Of a DNA stretch of 64,000 nucleotides, positions 8,297 through 17,527 are shown piece by piece. Position 1 is the first letter of the stretch, and each line of letters begins with the position of its first letter. The position numbers and the translations under genes were made by a program. This stretch comes from Whitmania pigra (lineage: Eukaryota; Annelida; Clitellata; Hirudinida; Haemopidae). The notes below the pieces were generated by a model. That model worked only from the letters and a program-made list of their open reading frames with translations. It did not search any database and was not told the origin of the DNA. Location of the stretch: contig JAJTWR010000105.1 of the NCBI GenBank assembly GCA_021613335.1, positions 50,632 to 114,631 of the forward strand, written 5' to 3'.

Positions 8297-10351
8297 ATGA
8301 GTTTCCTCTATCCGGGTTTTCTTTTTGCATGGGCGGCAATTATCATTCCTGTTATTATTCACTTGTTTAATTTCAGGAAGGTTAAAAAAATTTATTTCAG
8401 TAATGTTTCTTTTTTGCAGGAAATAAAAGAGCAAAATTCATCTAAAGAAAATCTTAAAAATTTACTTATTCTTATTTGCAGGGTTTTAGCCATTATTTTT
8501 TTGGTGTTGGCTTTCAGCAGGCCCTATTTGCCGTTAAAAGGCAGTATTGATGCTAATAAAGGCAATATCATCAGCATTTATATTGATAATTCTTACAGCA
8601 TGGAAGCGGTAAACAAAGAGGGAAATTTGCTTGATGAGGCAAAACGCAGAGCAAAAGAAATTGTAAAGTCTTTTGGCCTGAACGATCGTTTTCAGTTGCT
8701 TAGCAATGATTTTGAAGGCAAACATCAGCGTTTGTTAAATGCAGATGATTTCTTAAAAGCGCTCGATGATGTGAAAATATCGCCGGCAAGCAGAAAAATA
8801 CAGCAGGTAATAGACCGGCAACAAGGCATTTTCAGCGGCTCGGGCAATCGTTTTGCTTTTATTATTTCAGATTTTCAAAGAAACTTTATGGATGAGCAGG
8901 TTTTGAAATCGGCTCCCAACACGCATCTTTCTTTGATAAAACTTCATGCCAATAATTTGCCTAATGTAGCGGTCGACAGCGTTTGGTTTATCTCCCCCAT
9001 ACGCCAAATTAAAGCAACAGAAAAACTGGTTGTATCGTTAAAAAATTATGGACAAGAAGATGCCAAAGACGTTTCTGTAAAACTCCATATCAATGGACTG
9101 CAAAAAGCGTTAACAAGTTTAGATGTACAGGCCGGAAAAACTAAAAAAGATACCCTTTCTTTTAGCGGGCTTAGCGGAGGCTGGCAAAAGGCAAGCGTAA
9201 GTATCAAAGATTTTCCTTTAACGTTTGATGATGAGTTGAATTTTAGTTTCGAAATAAAGAATAAACAAGAGGTGTTAAGTATTAACGGGCCACAATCCGG
9301 AAGATATATTTCCGCTCTTTTTGGCGCTGATCATTATTTTAAACTCGTTGAAATGCCTGAAAACAATGTAAATTATGCGGCATTATCAAGTTTTAGTTTA
9401 GTGACGCTAAACGGCTTGCAAAACCCTTCCACAGGCTTAGCTCAGGAACTTGATAATTATTTACGAAAAGGAGGAACGGTTATTATTTTTCCATCAACGG
9501 CAGCCGATAAGCAAACGTATACCCGGTTTTTAAACGCGTTAAAATTGCCCGGGGTGGCCGATTTGATAAATGTGCCCGTCAAAGTTAATGCCATAGAACT
9601 CAAAAATCCTTTGTTTAAAGACGTTTTTGAAAGCTTTCCCGATAAAATTGATTTACCTAAAGTAAACAAATTCTTTTCGTTTAAAGAAACCGGTTCTTTT
9701 AATAAAGAAACCATTTTGCAACTACCCTTAAATCGTTTTTTTCTTGCAAAATACCAAATCAATAAGGGGCATGCGTATTTAGCCGCAACAGATTTAGACC
9801 CCGCCAACAGTAATTTTGCGCAGCATCCTGTTTTTGTGCCCTTGATGTATAAAATCGCATTTCAAAGCGCAAAAGATCAGCCTATTTATTATCATCTTTC
9901 AAAAGATAATGTAATTGAAACAGAACGAGTTAACTTAGGAGCTAATCAATCCTTGAAATTGGTTGCCGATCGGTTTGAAGCAATTCCGGAAATGCGCCAA
10001 ATCGGCGGTAAAACCATGCTTTACCTAGCCGATCAAATCAAAAAAGCCGGATTTTACGATTTAAAAAAAGCAGATTCTACGCTGGCTGTTATTACTTTTA
10101 ATAACAATCGCTCAGAATCGGATATGCATTATTACAGCCAGGCCGAAATAGAAAAGGCGATACCCGGCAAACAAGTTTCTTTTATTGATGCCAAAACAGA
10201 CAGTATTTCATCGGCCATTGCTTTAACAAACAACGGCGCGGAGTTATGGAAACTCTGCCTAATTTTAGCGTTGATTTTTTTAGCCTTAGAAACAATACTG
10301 ATAAAATTTTATACCGCCAATAATATCAAAACGTATGAAGCTTCTCGTTAA
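8297..10351 (+). CDS. BatA-domain / von Willebrand factor A membrane protein
   Basis: 684 aa. The N-terminal BatA (aerotolerance regulator N-terminal) domain has two membrane helices at about residues 8-23 and 55-74. A vWA-like domain follows, with the MIDAS-type DNSYS at residues 97-101, then a long periplasmic portion. A single C-terminal helix (LWKLCLILALIFLALETILI) ends the protein. This is the layout of Bacteroidota proteins annotated as N-terminal double-transmembrane or BatA domain proteins. They are membrane anchored and of unproven role; links to Bat/MoxR complexes are inferred from the family. The end overlaps the start of the dihydroorotase-like gene by 17 nt, so the two are very likely co-translated. 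Confidence 0.85.
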   Translation: MSFLYPGFLFAWAAIIIPVIIHLFNFRKVKKIYFSNVSFLQEIKEQNSSKENLKNLLILICRVLAIIFLVLAFSRPYLPLKGSIDANKGNIISIYIDNSYSMEAVNKEGNLLDEAKRRAKEIVKSFGLNDRFQLLSNDFEGKHQRLLNADDFLKALDDVKISPASRKIQQVIDRQQGIFSGSGNRFAFIISDFQRNFMDEQVLKSAPNTHLSLIKLHANNLPNVAVDSVWFISPIRQIKATEKLVVSLKNYGQEDAKDVSVKLHINGLQKALTSLDVQAGKTKKDTLSFSGLSGGWQKASVSIKDFPLTFDDELNFSFEIKNKQEVLSINGPQSGRYISALFGADHYFKLVEMPENNVNYAALSSFSLVTLNGLQNPSTGLAQELDNYLRKGGTVIIFPSTAADKQTYTRFLNALKLPGVADLINVPVKVNAIELKNPLFKDVFESFPDKIDLPKVNKFFSFKETGSFNKETILQLPLNRFFLAKYQINKGHAYLAATDLDPANSNFAQHPVFVPLMYKIAFQSAKDQPIYYHLSKDNVIETERVNLGANQSLKLVADRFEAIPEMRQIGGKTMLYLADQIKKAGFYDLKKADSTLAVITFNNNRSESDMHYYSQAEIEKAIPGKQVSFIDAKTDSISSAIALTNNGAELWKLCLILALIFLALETILIKFYTANNIKTYEASR

Positions 10352-11597
10352 AGACGTAAAGATAATTGACCTGAACAGCGATTTTAACAATCAAATTTAC
10401 GATATTAAAGTACTTGATGGCCAAATTGCATCGATAGCAACAAGCATAAATGCTGAAAAAGGCTTTACGGTTTTCAACGGCGCCGGCGCGATAATTTCTC
10501 CGGGTTTTTTTGATTTAAACTGCATGATTGGCGACCCTGGCTTAGAAACCAAAGAAGATTTAGAAACCGGAACCGCCGCGGCTAAAGCAGGCGGTTTTAC
10601 AGCCATTGCCGTATTGCCAACCACCAAACCGGTTGTACAAACAAAAGGAGAGGTGGCTTATTTGCTTAACAAAGCAAAAGGCAATTTGGTAGAGGTATAT
10701 CCTATTGGCGCGATTAGCCAAAATCTGCAAGGAAAAGAACTTGCAGAGATGTTTGATATGAAAAATATGGGTGCGGTAGCTTTTTCTGACGGGAGCAAGG
10801 CCAATGCCGATGACGGCTTTATCAGCAGGGCTTTACAATATGCTTTAGGTTTTGACGGTTTGTTGATGTTACACCCCCAAAACAAAGCCCTTGCCGGAAA
10901 AGCACAGGTTAACGAAAGCGCCAATAATACCCTGTTGGGCATGAAAGGCATTCCGGCCATAGCCGAGGAAATGCAAATTTCCAGAGATATTTTTTTGGCA
11001 AGCTATCACCGGGCCCCCGTGCATATCAGTAATATTTCTACCTCCGGGGCAGTGGCTCTTATCAGAAAAGCAAAAAAAGAAGGCGTAAAGATAACCTGCG
11101 ATGTTGCCGCCCATCAATTGGTTTTTACCGAAGATTTACTCAATAATTTTGACAGCAATTATAAACTTAACCCCCCTTTACGCGGCAAAGCCGATATTAA
11201 AGCCCTGCTTGCAGGCTTAAAAGACGGAACTATAGACGCGATCGCCTCGCAACATCGCCCGCAGGAAACCGAATTTAAAAACGTAGAATTCGAGATAGCA
11301 AATTTTGGCATCATCGCTTTACAAACCGTACTGCCTTTATTGTTGGAAGCCGGACTAAACAACGCGTTAATTATGGAAAAATTAGCGCTTAACCCAAGAA
11401 AAATTTTGAAATTAAAAATCCCAAGTATTTCTGTTAACCGACAGGCAAATTTTACCGTTTATAACCCCGACGAATGTTGGTTGTACAATCAAGCTGTAAA
11501 TTTCTCTAAATCAAGTAATTCTCCTTTATTGGGTAAAAAATTAAAAGGAAAAGTTAAACTGGTATGCAACAACAATCAATATCAATTTTATGAATAA
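10335..11597 (+). CDS. Dihydroorotase-like protein lacking metal ligands (probable pseudo-enzyme)
   Basis: 420 aa with the amidohydrolase fold of class I dihydroorotase. Recognisable parts are an N-terminal beta-sandwich, GGFTAIAVLPTTKP, the NPPLR block and the C-terminal LGKKLKGKV tail. The key residues are absent. The normal DxHxH is D-L-N-C-M at residues 60-64. The metal His of the HVST motif is Asn in VHISNIST (residues 229-236). The catalytic Asp region reads SQHRPQ near 305. It therefore should not hydrolyse dihydroorotate. Comparable non-catalytic PyrC-like partners of aspartate transcarbamoylase are known in other bacteria, and a structural role is a reasonable inference. It overlaps both neighbours and sits in an operon with them. 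Confidence 0.85.
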   Translation: MKLLVKDVKIIDLNSDFNNQIYDIKVLDGQIASIATSINAEKGFTVFNGAGAIISPGFFDLNCMIGDPGLETKEDLETGTAAAKAGGFTAIAVLPTTKPVVQTKGEVAYLLNKAKGNLVEVYPIGAISQNLQGKELAEMFDMKNMGAVAFSDGSKANADDGFISRALQYALGFDGLLMLHPQNKALAGKAQVNESANNTLLGMKGIPAIAEEMQISRDIFLASYHRAPVHISNISTSGAVALIRKAKKEGVKITCDVAAHQLVFTEDLLNNFDSNYKLNPPLRGKADIKALLAGLKDGTIDAIASQHRPQETEFKNVEFEIANFGIIALQTVLPLLLEAGLNNALIMEKLALNPRKILKLKIPSISVNRQANFTVYNPDECWLYNQAVNFSKSSNSPLLGKKLKGKVKLVCNNNQYQFYE

Positions 11598-12261
11598 AAA
11601 CGTAGAAACAGCTTTGTCTGCTTCTCTGACTCGTTTTGCGTCAGTTAATCAGCTTGATGCGCAATCATTTATCGGGAATTTGAAAAAAGTATTTAATCTG
11701 GAATTTGATTTTCTGACAAAGGTTGTTAATTTTGACGCTGTTTTTGATAAACACCAACAATTTGGCGAACTGCGCGAACTTTTTTTTGATTTGTTGATGA
11801 TTAATTTCTTCGACAGCGATTTAAACCGTTTAGAAGCCGGCTATTTAGAATCTAAAGAATGGGAAAATATTGAAGAACAAACCTTAGATCGCGGAACAGA
11901 ATTATTGAATTTGTTGCTCTACATTAACGAATGCCATAACGAAAATATCAAACCCGGTTTGGAAGATTTTTTAAAAGAATTTTTGCTGATAGAGGAAGAT
12001 GAATTTCAAGACGAGTTTCATATTTATGAAGAGATTATTAACAATCAGCATTTAGCTGAAAGCAGCGTGAAAGAAATTTGCGCAAACGCCAAAATTCTTA
12101 AGATTGGCCAAGAAATGAAGGCGTTTTTTGTGCCATTCATGGCTTTTTTTTTACAACCTCAGGTTAATGATAAAACCGAACAAGAACTAAAAAAATATAG
12201 CGCTAATCCCGCATTTGAATTGGCTGTATATACTTTAATTACCAATTTCAATAAAAAATAA
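11590..12261 (+). CDS. Hypothetical protein of the BatA/dihydroorotase-like operon
   Basis: 223 aa, no signal peptide, no clear membrane segment, rich in Phe, Leu, Asn and acidic residues with predicted helical stretches. An acidic middle (EEDEFQDEFHIYEE) is notable. It overlaps the upstream gene by 8 nt and abuts the next gene directly (stop 12259-12261, ATG 12262), so it is translationally coupled. I do not recognise a family; it looks like a lineage-specific conserved protein. Confidence 0.7.
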   Translation: MNKNVETALSASLTRFASVNQLDAQSFIGNLKKVFNLEFDFLTKVVNFDAVFDKHQQFGELRELFFDLLMINFFDSDLNRLEAGYLESKEWENIEEQTLDRGTELLNLLLYINECHNENIKPGLEDFLKEFLLIEEDEFQDEFHIYEEIINNQHLAESSVKEICANAKILKIGQEMKAFFVPFMAFFLQPQVNDKTEQELKKYSANPAFELAVYTLITNFNKK

Positions 12262-12815
12262 ATGGAACAACAATTATTAGAACAACAAAAAAGCCCAAAT
12301 ACGCTTGCTTTTCAGGCGGCTTTGGCGCTCTCGTTTTATATTTTGATATTAACTTTTGCGATGGATAAAATGGGATATGGTGCTACTCTCGAGGCGAAAG
12401 ATATTTCAATAGGTTTTGTTTTGCTTTCGACAGTATTGAATAAAGGTCCGTTTATTTTTGCCATATGTTATGTTCAGGTTAAGCATAAGTCAGAGTTAGG
12501 CGGTTTTTTGAGTTATGGCAGGGCATTTTCTTGCGGTTTTAGAGTGGCTTCATATGCGAGCATTTTCATTGCTTTTTTTCTTTTGTTGTATTATAAGGTT
12601 CTTAGTCCGGATTCTTTAGATAACATTATAGAGCATGGGGCAGCAAAAATGGGCGTTAATGCTGAAGAAATTTCAGAAACAATGCTAAAAAAAATATCTA
12701 TATGACGATGTTTGGCGTTGTCATTGGCAATACTTTGATTGGTATTTTTATCAGCTTAATTACTGCGGCCATTATTAAAAAAGACAGAAACAAGTCAGGT
12801 TTATTAAAAATATAA
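12262..12815 (+). pseudogene. DUF4199 membrane protein, split by a frameshift
   Basis: The first part (12262-12705, 147 aa) has three hydrophobic helices and the GGFLSYGRAFSCGFR motif of DUF4199 proteins. It runs into an A8 run at 12687-12694 and stops at TGA 12703-12705. The missing last helix (FGVVIGNTLIGIFISLITAAIIKK) is in the neighbouring frame, beginning with an overlapping ATG at 12702 and ending at TAA 12813-12815. One base more or fewer in the A-run restores a single protein of about 184 aa. Real mutation, slippage-tolerant gene and sequencing error are all possible. The function of DUF4199 is unknown. Confidence 0.75.
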
Positions 12816-12847
12816 TTTGGTTAAAGTTAACTTAGCCGGTTATAAGC

Positions 12848-13798
12848 ATGAATATCTCAGTAATTATTCCATTATATAACGAAGAAGAATCGTTGCCTGA
12901 ACTAATCGCTTGGATTGATAAAGTAATGCTTGAACATCGGTTTAGCTACGAAGCTATTTTTGTAGACGATGGCAGTTCTGATTCGTCATGGAAAGTAATT
13001 AACGAACTTAAAGAGCAGTTTCCGGCCGTAAAGGCAATAAAATTTCGTAGAAATTATGGCAAATCGGCCGCCTTAAATGTAGGTTTTACAACTGCAAAAG
13101 GCGAGGTAGTAATTACTATGGACGCGGATTTACAGGATAGTCCTGATGAAATTCCGGTACTATACCGCCGTATAAAAGAAGATGGATATGATGTTATTTC
13201 AGGCTGGAAGAAAAAAAGATACGACCCCATTTCTAAAACCATACCCACTAAATTGTTTAATGCGGTAACTCGTAAAATAAGCGGCATCCAACTTAACGAT
13301 TTTAACTGCGGTTTAAAAGCTTATCGTAACGATGTGGTTAAAACCATAGAAGTATACGGTCAGATGCATCGTTATATTCCGGTAATAGCCAAGTGGGCCG
13401 GGTTTACCAAAATAGGCGAGCAAGTAGTAGAACACAGAGCCCGCAAATACGGAACCACCAAATTTGGTTTAAGTCGGTTTGTAAACGGTTTTTTAGATTT
13501 AGCGTCTATTTTTTTTGTTGGTAAATTTGGTAAGCGCCCCATGCACTTTTTCGGCGCTCTGGGCGTACTGAGTTTCTCCGTTGGCATTATTATGGCCTTG
13601 TTTATCATCATAGAAAAGCAAGTACAAATCTGGAACAGGCTGCCTTATCGCAATGTAACAGATCAGCCTTTGTTTTATCTGTCGTTGGTAGCCATTGTGG
13701 TTGGTTCGCAAATGTTTTTGGCCGGGTTTGTTGCCGAATTGGTTAGCCGTAATGCGCCGGAAAGAAATCAATACATAATAGAAAAAGAGTTAATTTAA
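12848..13798 (+). CDS. Glycosyltransferase family 2, polyprenyl-phosphate type
   Basis: 316 aa. A GT-A domain begins directly at ISVIIPLYNEEESLPEL, with the nucleotide-sugar and metal motif DADLQDSPDEIP at about residues 93-104 and QMHRYIPVIAKWAGF in the acceptor region. Two C-terminal membrane helices follow (about 232-254 and 275-300). This is the layout of dolichol-phosphate-mannose-synthase-like or GtrB/YkoT-like enzymes, which transfer a sugar from a nucleotide donor to a polyprenyl phosphate at the inner membrane face. The sugar is unknown. A second glycosyltransferase follows 40 nt downstream. Confidence 0.88.
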   Translation: MNISVIIPLYNEEESLPELIAWIDKVMLEHRFSYEAIFVDDGSSDSSWKVINELKEQFPAVKAIKFRRNYGKSAALNVGFTTAKGEVVITMDADLQDSPDEIPVLYRRIKEDGYDVISGWKKKRYDPISKTIPTKLFNAVTRKISGIQLNDFNCGLKAYRNDVVKTIEVYGQMHRYIPVIAKWAGFTKIGEQVVEHRARKYGTTKFGLSRFVNGFLDLASIFFVGKFGKRPMHFFGALGVLSFSVGIIMALFIIIEKQVQIWNRLPYRNVTDQPLFYLSLVAIVVGSQMFLAGFVAELVSRNAPERNQYIIEKELI

Positions 13799-13838
13799 AT
13801 GACATTAAAACAGGTTCCTAAACCGCTGTTTTCCAATC

Positions 13839-14807
13839 ATGTTTTTTTCCATCATCATTCCATTATATAACCGGCCGCAAGAGATAGATGAATTGCTATC
13901 CACTTTGTGCAAACAAAGCTATACGCGGTTTGAAGTTTTGGTTATCGAAGATGGTTCTGTTAAAGATGCGGCCGATATTGTAACCGCTTATGCCGATCGT
14001 TTAGATATTAAATATTATGCAAAGCCAAATTCCGGACAAGGTTTTTCGCGTAATTATGGTTTTGAACGCGCCAAAGGCGATTATTTTATCATTTTTGACA
14101 GCGACGCGCTAGTACCGGAAGATTATCTGGAAATTGTAAAAAATTATTTATACGAGCATAAATTAGACGCCTATGGAGGCCCCGATGCTGTGCATCCCAA
14201 TTTTACCCCGATACAAAAAGCCATCAGTTATGCCATGACCTCGCCTTTTACCTCAGGAGGTATCCGAGGTAATAAAAAACATATTGGCCGGTTTCATCCG
14301 CGCGGCTTTAACATGGGACTTAGCCGCCAAGTATACCAAAAAACAGGCGGTTTTATCCTAACCAGATTAGGAGAGGATATCGAATACAGTATCAGAATAG
14401 GCAATAATGGGTTTAAAACAGGTTTAATTCCTGCTGCAAAAATATATCACAAACGAAGAACCGGCTTTTATCAGTTTTATAAACAGCTTCATTTTTTTGG
14501 GCGGGCGCGTATCAATATTTATAAACACTTTCCTAAAGAGCTTAAATTGGTTCATTTTTTTCCGGCCATTTTTACCTTAGCTTTAAGTTTTACCTTAGTT
14601 GTTAATTTTGTTTATGCTCCTTTGGCTTTTGTTTGTAATTTTTTTTTGTTGTTGTACCTTCTGTTAATATTTTTTCATGCTCTGGCAGTTAACAAATCTA
14701 TAAAAATTGCATTTTTAAGCATTATTGCATCGCTTATACAGCTTATTGCATATGGTTTTGGCTTTATTCAAGATTTTGTAAAACGCATAATTTTTGATTC
14801 AAGATAA
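13839..14807 (+). CDS. Glycosyltransferase family 2 with C-terminal membrane helices
   Basis: 322 aa. It begins FFSIIIPLYNRPQEIDELL, has the metal-binding DSDALVPEDY around residue 88 and the acceptor-side GEDIEYSIRI around residue 186, both typical of GT2 enzymes. Two or three hydrophobic helices at about 240-300 anchor it in the inner membrane. Together with the preceding glycosyltransferase it suggests envelope glycan or glycolipid synthesis. The substrate cannot be told. Confidence 0.87.
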   Translation: MFFSIIIPLYNRPQEIDELLSTLCKQSYTRFEVLVIEDGSVKDAADIVTAYADRLDIKYYAKPNSGQGFSRNYGFERAKGDYFIIFDSDALVPEDYLEIVKNYLYEHKLDAYGGPDAVHPNFTPIQKAISYAMTSPFTSGGIRGNKKHIGRFHPRGFNMGLSRQVYQKTGGFILTRLGEDIEYSIRIGNNGFKTGLIPAAKIYHKRRTGFYQFYKQLHFFGRARINIYKHFPKELKLVHFFPAIFTLALSFTLVVNFVYAPLAFVCNFFLLLYLLLIFFHALAVNKSIKIAFLSIIASLIQLIAYGFGFIQDFVKRIIFDSR

Positions 14808-15109
14808 ATTAAGAGCGTTGTTTTTTTATCTCCCCGCTTTCTTGGGTTTTAAAATAATTTTCGTTAGATTTTGCTTTTGGCCGGCATATTGTTTTTTGGC
14901 AATAAGCGTTTTAATTTTGTTAAAAAACCCTGTTGATAACCGAGCCCGCTAACGTAAAGTAATTTTACTTACCAACCTTTTTCATCAGTACAAAACAGTT
15001 GTAAAATTTCCTTAAATTTGACCCGAAAATTCCGCTGAACGGAAAATATATTTGTTGTTCGTTAATTTTTCAAAATTATTTTCTAAATTATCTTGAATTA
15101 TAACTCCAA
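14808..15109 (+). promoter_or_regulatory. Intergenic stretch with a -7 element at 15013
   Basis: About 300 nt without a gene. TAAATTTG at 15013-15020 fits the TAnnTTTG -7 consensus and would give a leader of about 80 nt for the membrane protein at 15110. No well-spaced -33 TTTG was found. A small inverted repeat (AAGTAA-TT-TTACTT) near 14956-14970 is the only other structure seen. Confidence 0.3.
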
Positions 15110-15985
15110 ATGATAGAATATCTAAAAGAAAGCACTTTTGCGGTAAAAGAAGTTACCATGCAAGCGTTTAAAACCACCAAAGAGAACTATTTCTCTATTG
15201 CTACATTATGCTTTTTGATTTTTATTACTACTTCAACCTCTACTTTCATGGCCTTTTTTATGGGCGATTTGAATGTGGTTATCCGCATTCTGATGTTGTT
15301 GGTATTTGTGGCAAGCTATTGCTTGGTAGAGTTATGTTTAATTAAATACATTTTAAAACTATTGGATCATGAAAATACGGATATTATGATTATAGACACC
15401 CTGCCAACCCGTAAAGAGATTATCTGTTTTTCAATAGGCGCGGTTTATTTTGGAGTAAGCATTTTTTTGGTGGCTATATTGTTAATGCCCGTGCTTTATG
15501 TATTGCAGTTGATTTTAGAATTTGCCGTAAAACAAAGAATTATAGATGATTATGTGCAAGTAGGTAAAGTAATTCTAAATATTGCGGTTGTTATTGGCAT
15601 TACCAGTATTTTGTTCACTTTTATACGGATTATATTTTTTCCTTTTTTTATTGTTGATAAGCATTCAATGCCTTTTGAATCTATTAAACTGAGTTTGGCT
15701 ACCACAAGGGGTAACTTTATAAAGTTGCTTATTATTCTGTTAGGATTGTTTGCGGTTCAGGTATCGGTTTTTGGCTTTTTTCGTATTGTGGTTATGATGA
15801 TTTTCCGGTTGATTAATTATTTTTTAGCTTACGATATCGACCAGTACGCCTCTTTAATTGTTGTAATTTTCAGTTCGTTTGTAATTGTGCCTTTTACTAC
15901 TGCATTTTTTGCGGTGGCGTATCGTAAAATTATGAGCGAGTATAAAGGAGATGAAAATCCCGACATTATCCATAATATCGTTTAG
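15110..15985 (+). CDS. Multi-pass membrane protein of unknown function
   Basis: 291 aa with about six hydrophobic helices (near residues 30-48, 55-78, 102-135, 160-185, 200-225, 245-270). Polar termini are likely cytoplasmic: a basic and acidic N-terminus and a C-terminal YRKIMSEYKGDENPD tail. No enzyme motif was seen. It lies 16 nt before the GH3-family gene when that gene's start is taken at 16002, so the two are probably co-transcribed. I do not recognise a named family. Confidence 0.75.
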   Translation: MIEYLKESTFAVKEVTMQAFKTTKENYFSIATLCFLIFITTSTSTFMAFFMGDLNVVIRILMLLVFVASYCLVELCLIKYILKLLDHENTDIMIIDTLPTRKEIICFSIGAVYFGVSIFLVAILLMPVLYVLQLILEFAVKQRIIDDYVQVGKVILNIAVVIGITSILFTFIRIIFFPFFIVDKHSMPFESIKLSLATTRGNFIKLLIILLGLFAVQVSVFGFFRIVVMMIFRLINYFLAYDIDQYASLIVVIFSSFVIVPFTTAFFAVAYRKIMSEYKGDENPDIIHNIV

Positions 15986-16001
15986 CTTAGCAATATTTTC
16001 T

Positions 16002-17501
16002 ATGGGATTAAAAGTTATTTTAAGCAAAATATTTGCTTCCATTGTTATTCGCATAGAAAACAAATGGATATATGATGCGGTAAATGCCCAGGAAAAGGTT
16101 TTTAAGCATTTAATTAACGCTGCCGCACAAACCGTTTTTGGAAAAGACCATCGGTTTGAAAACATCAAAACTTATGATGATTTTAAAAAGAATGTTCCCC
16201 TTAGAGATTATGAAGACTTAAGGCCTTATCTTGAAAGAGTGATGAAAGGGGAGGTAAATGTGTTATGGCCGGGTAAACCGGTTTATTTTGCAAAAACATC
16301 AGGCACTACCTCCGGAATAAAATATATTCCCATAACAAAAGAATCAATTGCTGAACATATTAAAGCGGCCCGTAACGCATTATTAAGTTACATTTATGAA
16401 ACCGGCAAAGCCGATTTTGTGGACGGAAAAATGATTTTTTTACAGGGAAGTCCTGAAATGACAGAAAAAAACGGGATTAAAATAGGTCGTTTATCCGGTA
16501 TCGTTGCGCATTTAGTACCCGCTTATTTGCGAAAAAACAGAATGCCCAGTTATACAACTAATTGCATTAAAGATTGGGAACAAAAAGTGGATGCCATCGT
16601 AGATGAAACCATTACTCAAGATATGCGCTTGATTTCCGGAATACCGCCTTGGGTGCAAATGTATTTCGATAAACTGAGTGAAAAATCAAAAGGGAAAACC
16701 ATTACAGAAATTTTTAAAAATTTTAGCTTGTTTGTGTACGGAGGGGTTAATTATGAGCCTTATCGCGCAAAAATAGAAAATAGCGTCGGCAAAAAAATTG
16801 ACGCCATTGAAACCTATCCTGCTTCTGAAGGTTTTATAGCGTATCAAAACAGTCAAAAAGATAAAGGCTTGCTTTTATTGGCCAATGCAGGTATTTTTTA
16901 TGAATTTATTCCCGCAGAAGAATACCATCATAAAAAACCGGCCAGATTAAATCTTGCACAAGTAGAATTAGGTAAAAACTACGTCATGATATTAAGCGCT
17001 AACGCCGGTTTATGGGCCTATGATATTGGCGATACGGTAAAGTTTGTATCTATAAAACCGTATAAAATTGTGGTAACAGGCCGAATTAAGCATTTTATTT
17101 CTGCCTTTGGCGAGCATGTAATTGGCGAAGAGGTAGAACATGCTTTGTTATCGGTTGCCGCTAATGAAGGAATAAAGATAACTGAATTTACCGTTGCTCC
17201 GCAAGTAAATCCGCCGCAAGGAGAGCTTCCCTATCACGAATGGTTTGTTGAATTTGTTAATAAACCCGATGATTTGGCGACTTTTGCAAAACAAGTGGAT
17301 GAAACTTTACAGAAAAAAAATATTTATTATTTCGATTTAATTCAAGGTAGTATATTGCAAACTTTAAAACTGCGTTGTTTGCAAAAAGACGCTTTTGTGA
17401 ACTATATGAAATCGCAAGGCAAATTAGGCGGGCAAAACAAGGTTCCCAGATTGAGTAATGACAGAACTGTAGCAGACAGGCTAATGCAATTTGTAATTTA
17501 A
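16002..17501 (+). CDS. GH3 auxin-responsive-promoter family protein (acyl-adenylate forming)
   Basis: 499 aa from the chosen start, MGLKVILSKIFAS, which matches the usual beginning of Bacteroidota GH3 proteins. An earlier in-frame ATG at 15951 would add 17 residues and overlap the upstream gene by 35 nt, so it is less likely. ATP-binding motif FAKTSGTTSGIKYIPIT, the middle ETYPASEGFIAYQ and the late YDIGDTVKFV block are those of the GH3 branch of the adenylating superfamily. In plants GH3 enzymes join amino acids to hormone carboxylates. The bacterial members lack an assigned substrate. Neighbours are a membrane protein upstream and dxr downstream. Confidence 0.88.
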   Translation: MGLKVILSKIFASIVIRIENKWIYDAVNAQEKVFKHLINAAAQTVFGKDHRFENIKTYDDFKKNVPLRDYEDLRPYLERVMKGEVNVLWPGKPVYFAKTSGTTSGIKYIPITKESIAEHIKAARNALLSYIYETGKADFVDGKMIFLQGSPEMTEKNGIKIGRLSGIVAHLVPAYLRKNRMPSYTTNCIKDWEQKVDAIVDETITQDMRLISGIPPWVQMYFDKLSEKSKGKTITEIFKNFSLFVYGGVNYEPYRAKIENSVGKKIDAIETYPASEGFIAYQNSQKDKGLLLLANAGIFYEFIPAEEYHHKKPARLNLAQVELGKNYVMILSANAGLWAYDIGDTVKFVSIKPYKIVVTGRIKHFISAFGEHVIGEEVEHALLSVAANEGIKITEFTVAPQVNPPQGELPYHEWFVEFVNKPDDLATFAKQVDETLQKKNIYYFDLIQGSILQTLKLRCLQKDAFVNYMKSQGKLGGQNKVPRLSNDRTVADRLMQFVI

Positions 17502-17527
17502 TTACCAAACAAAAAAACAACTATTTT

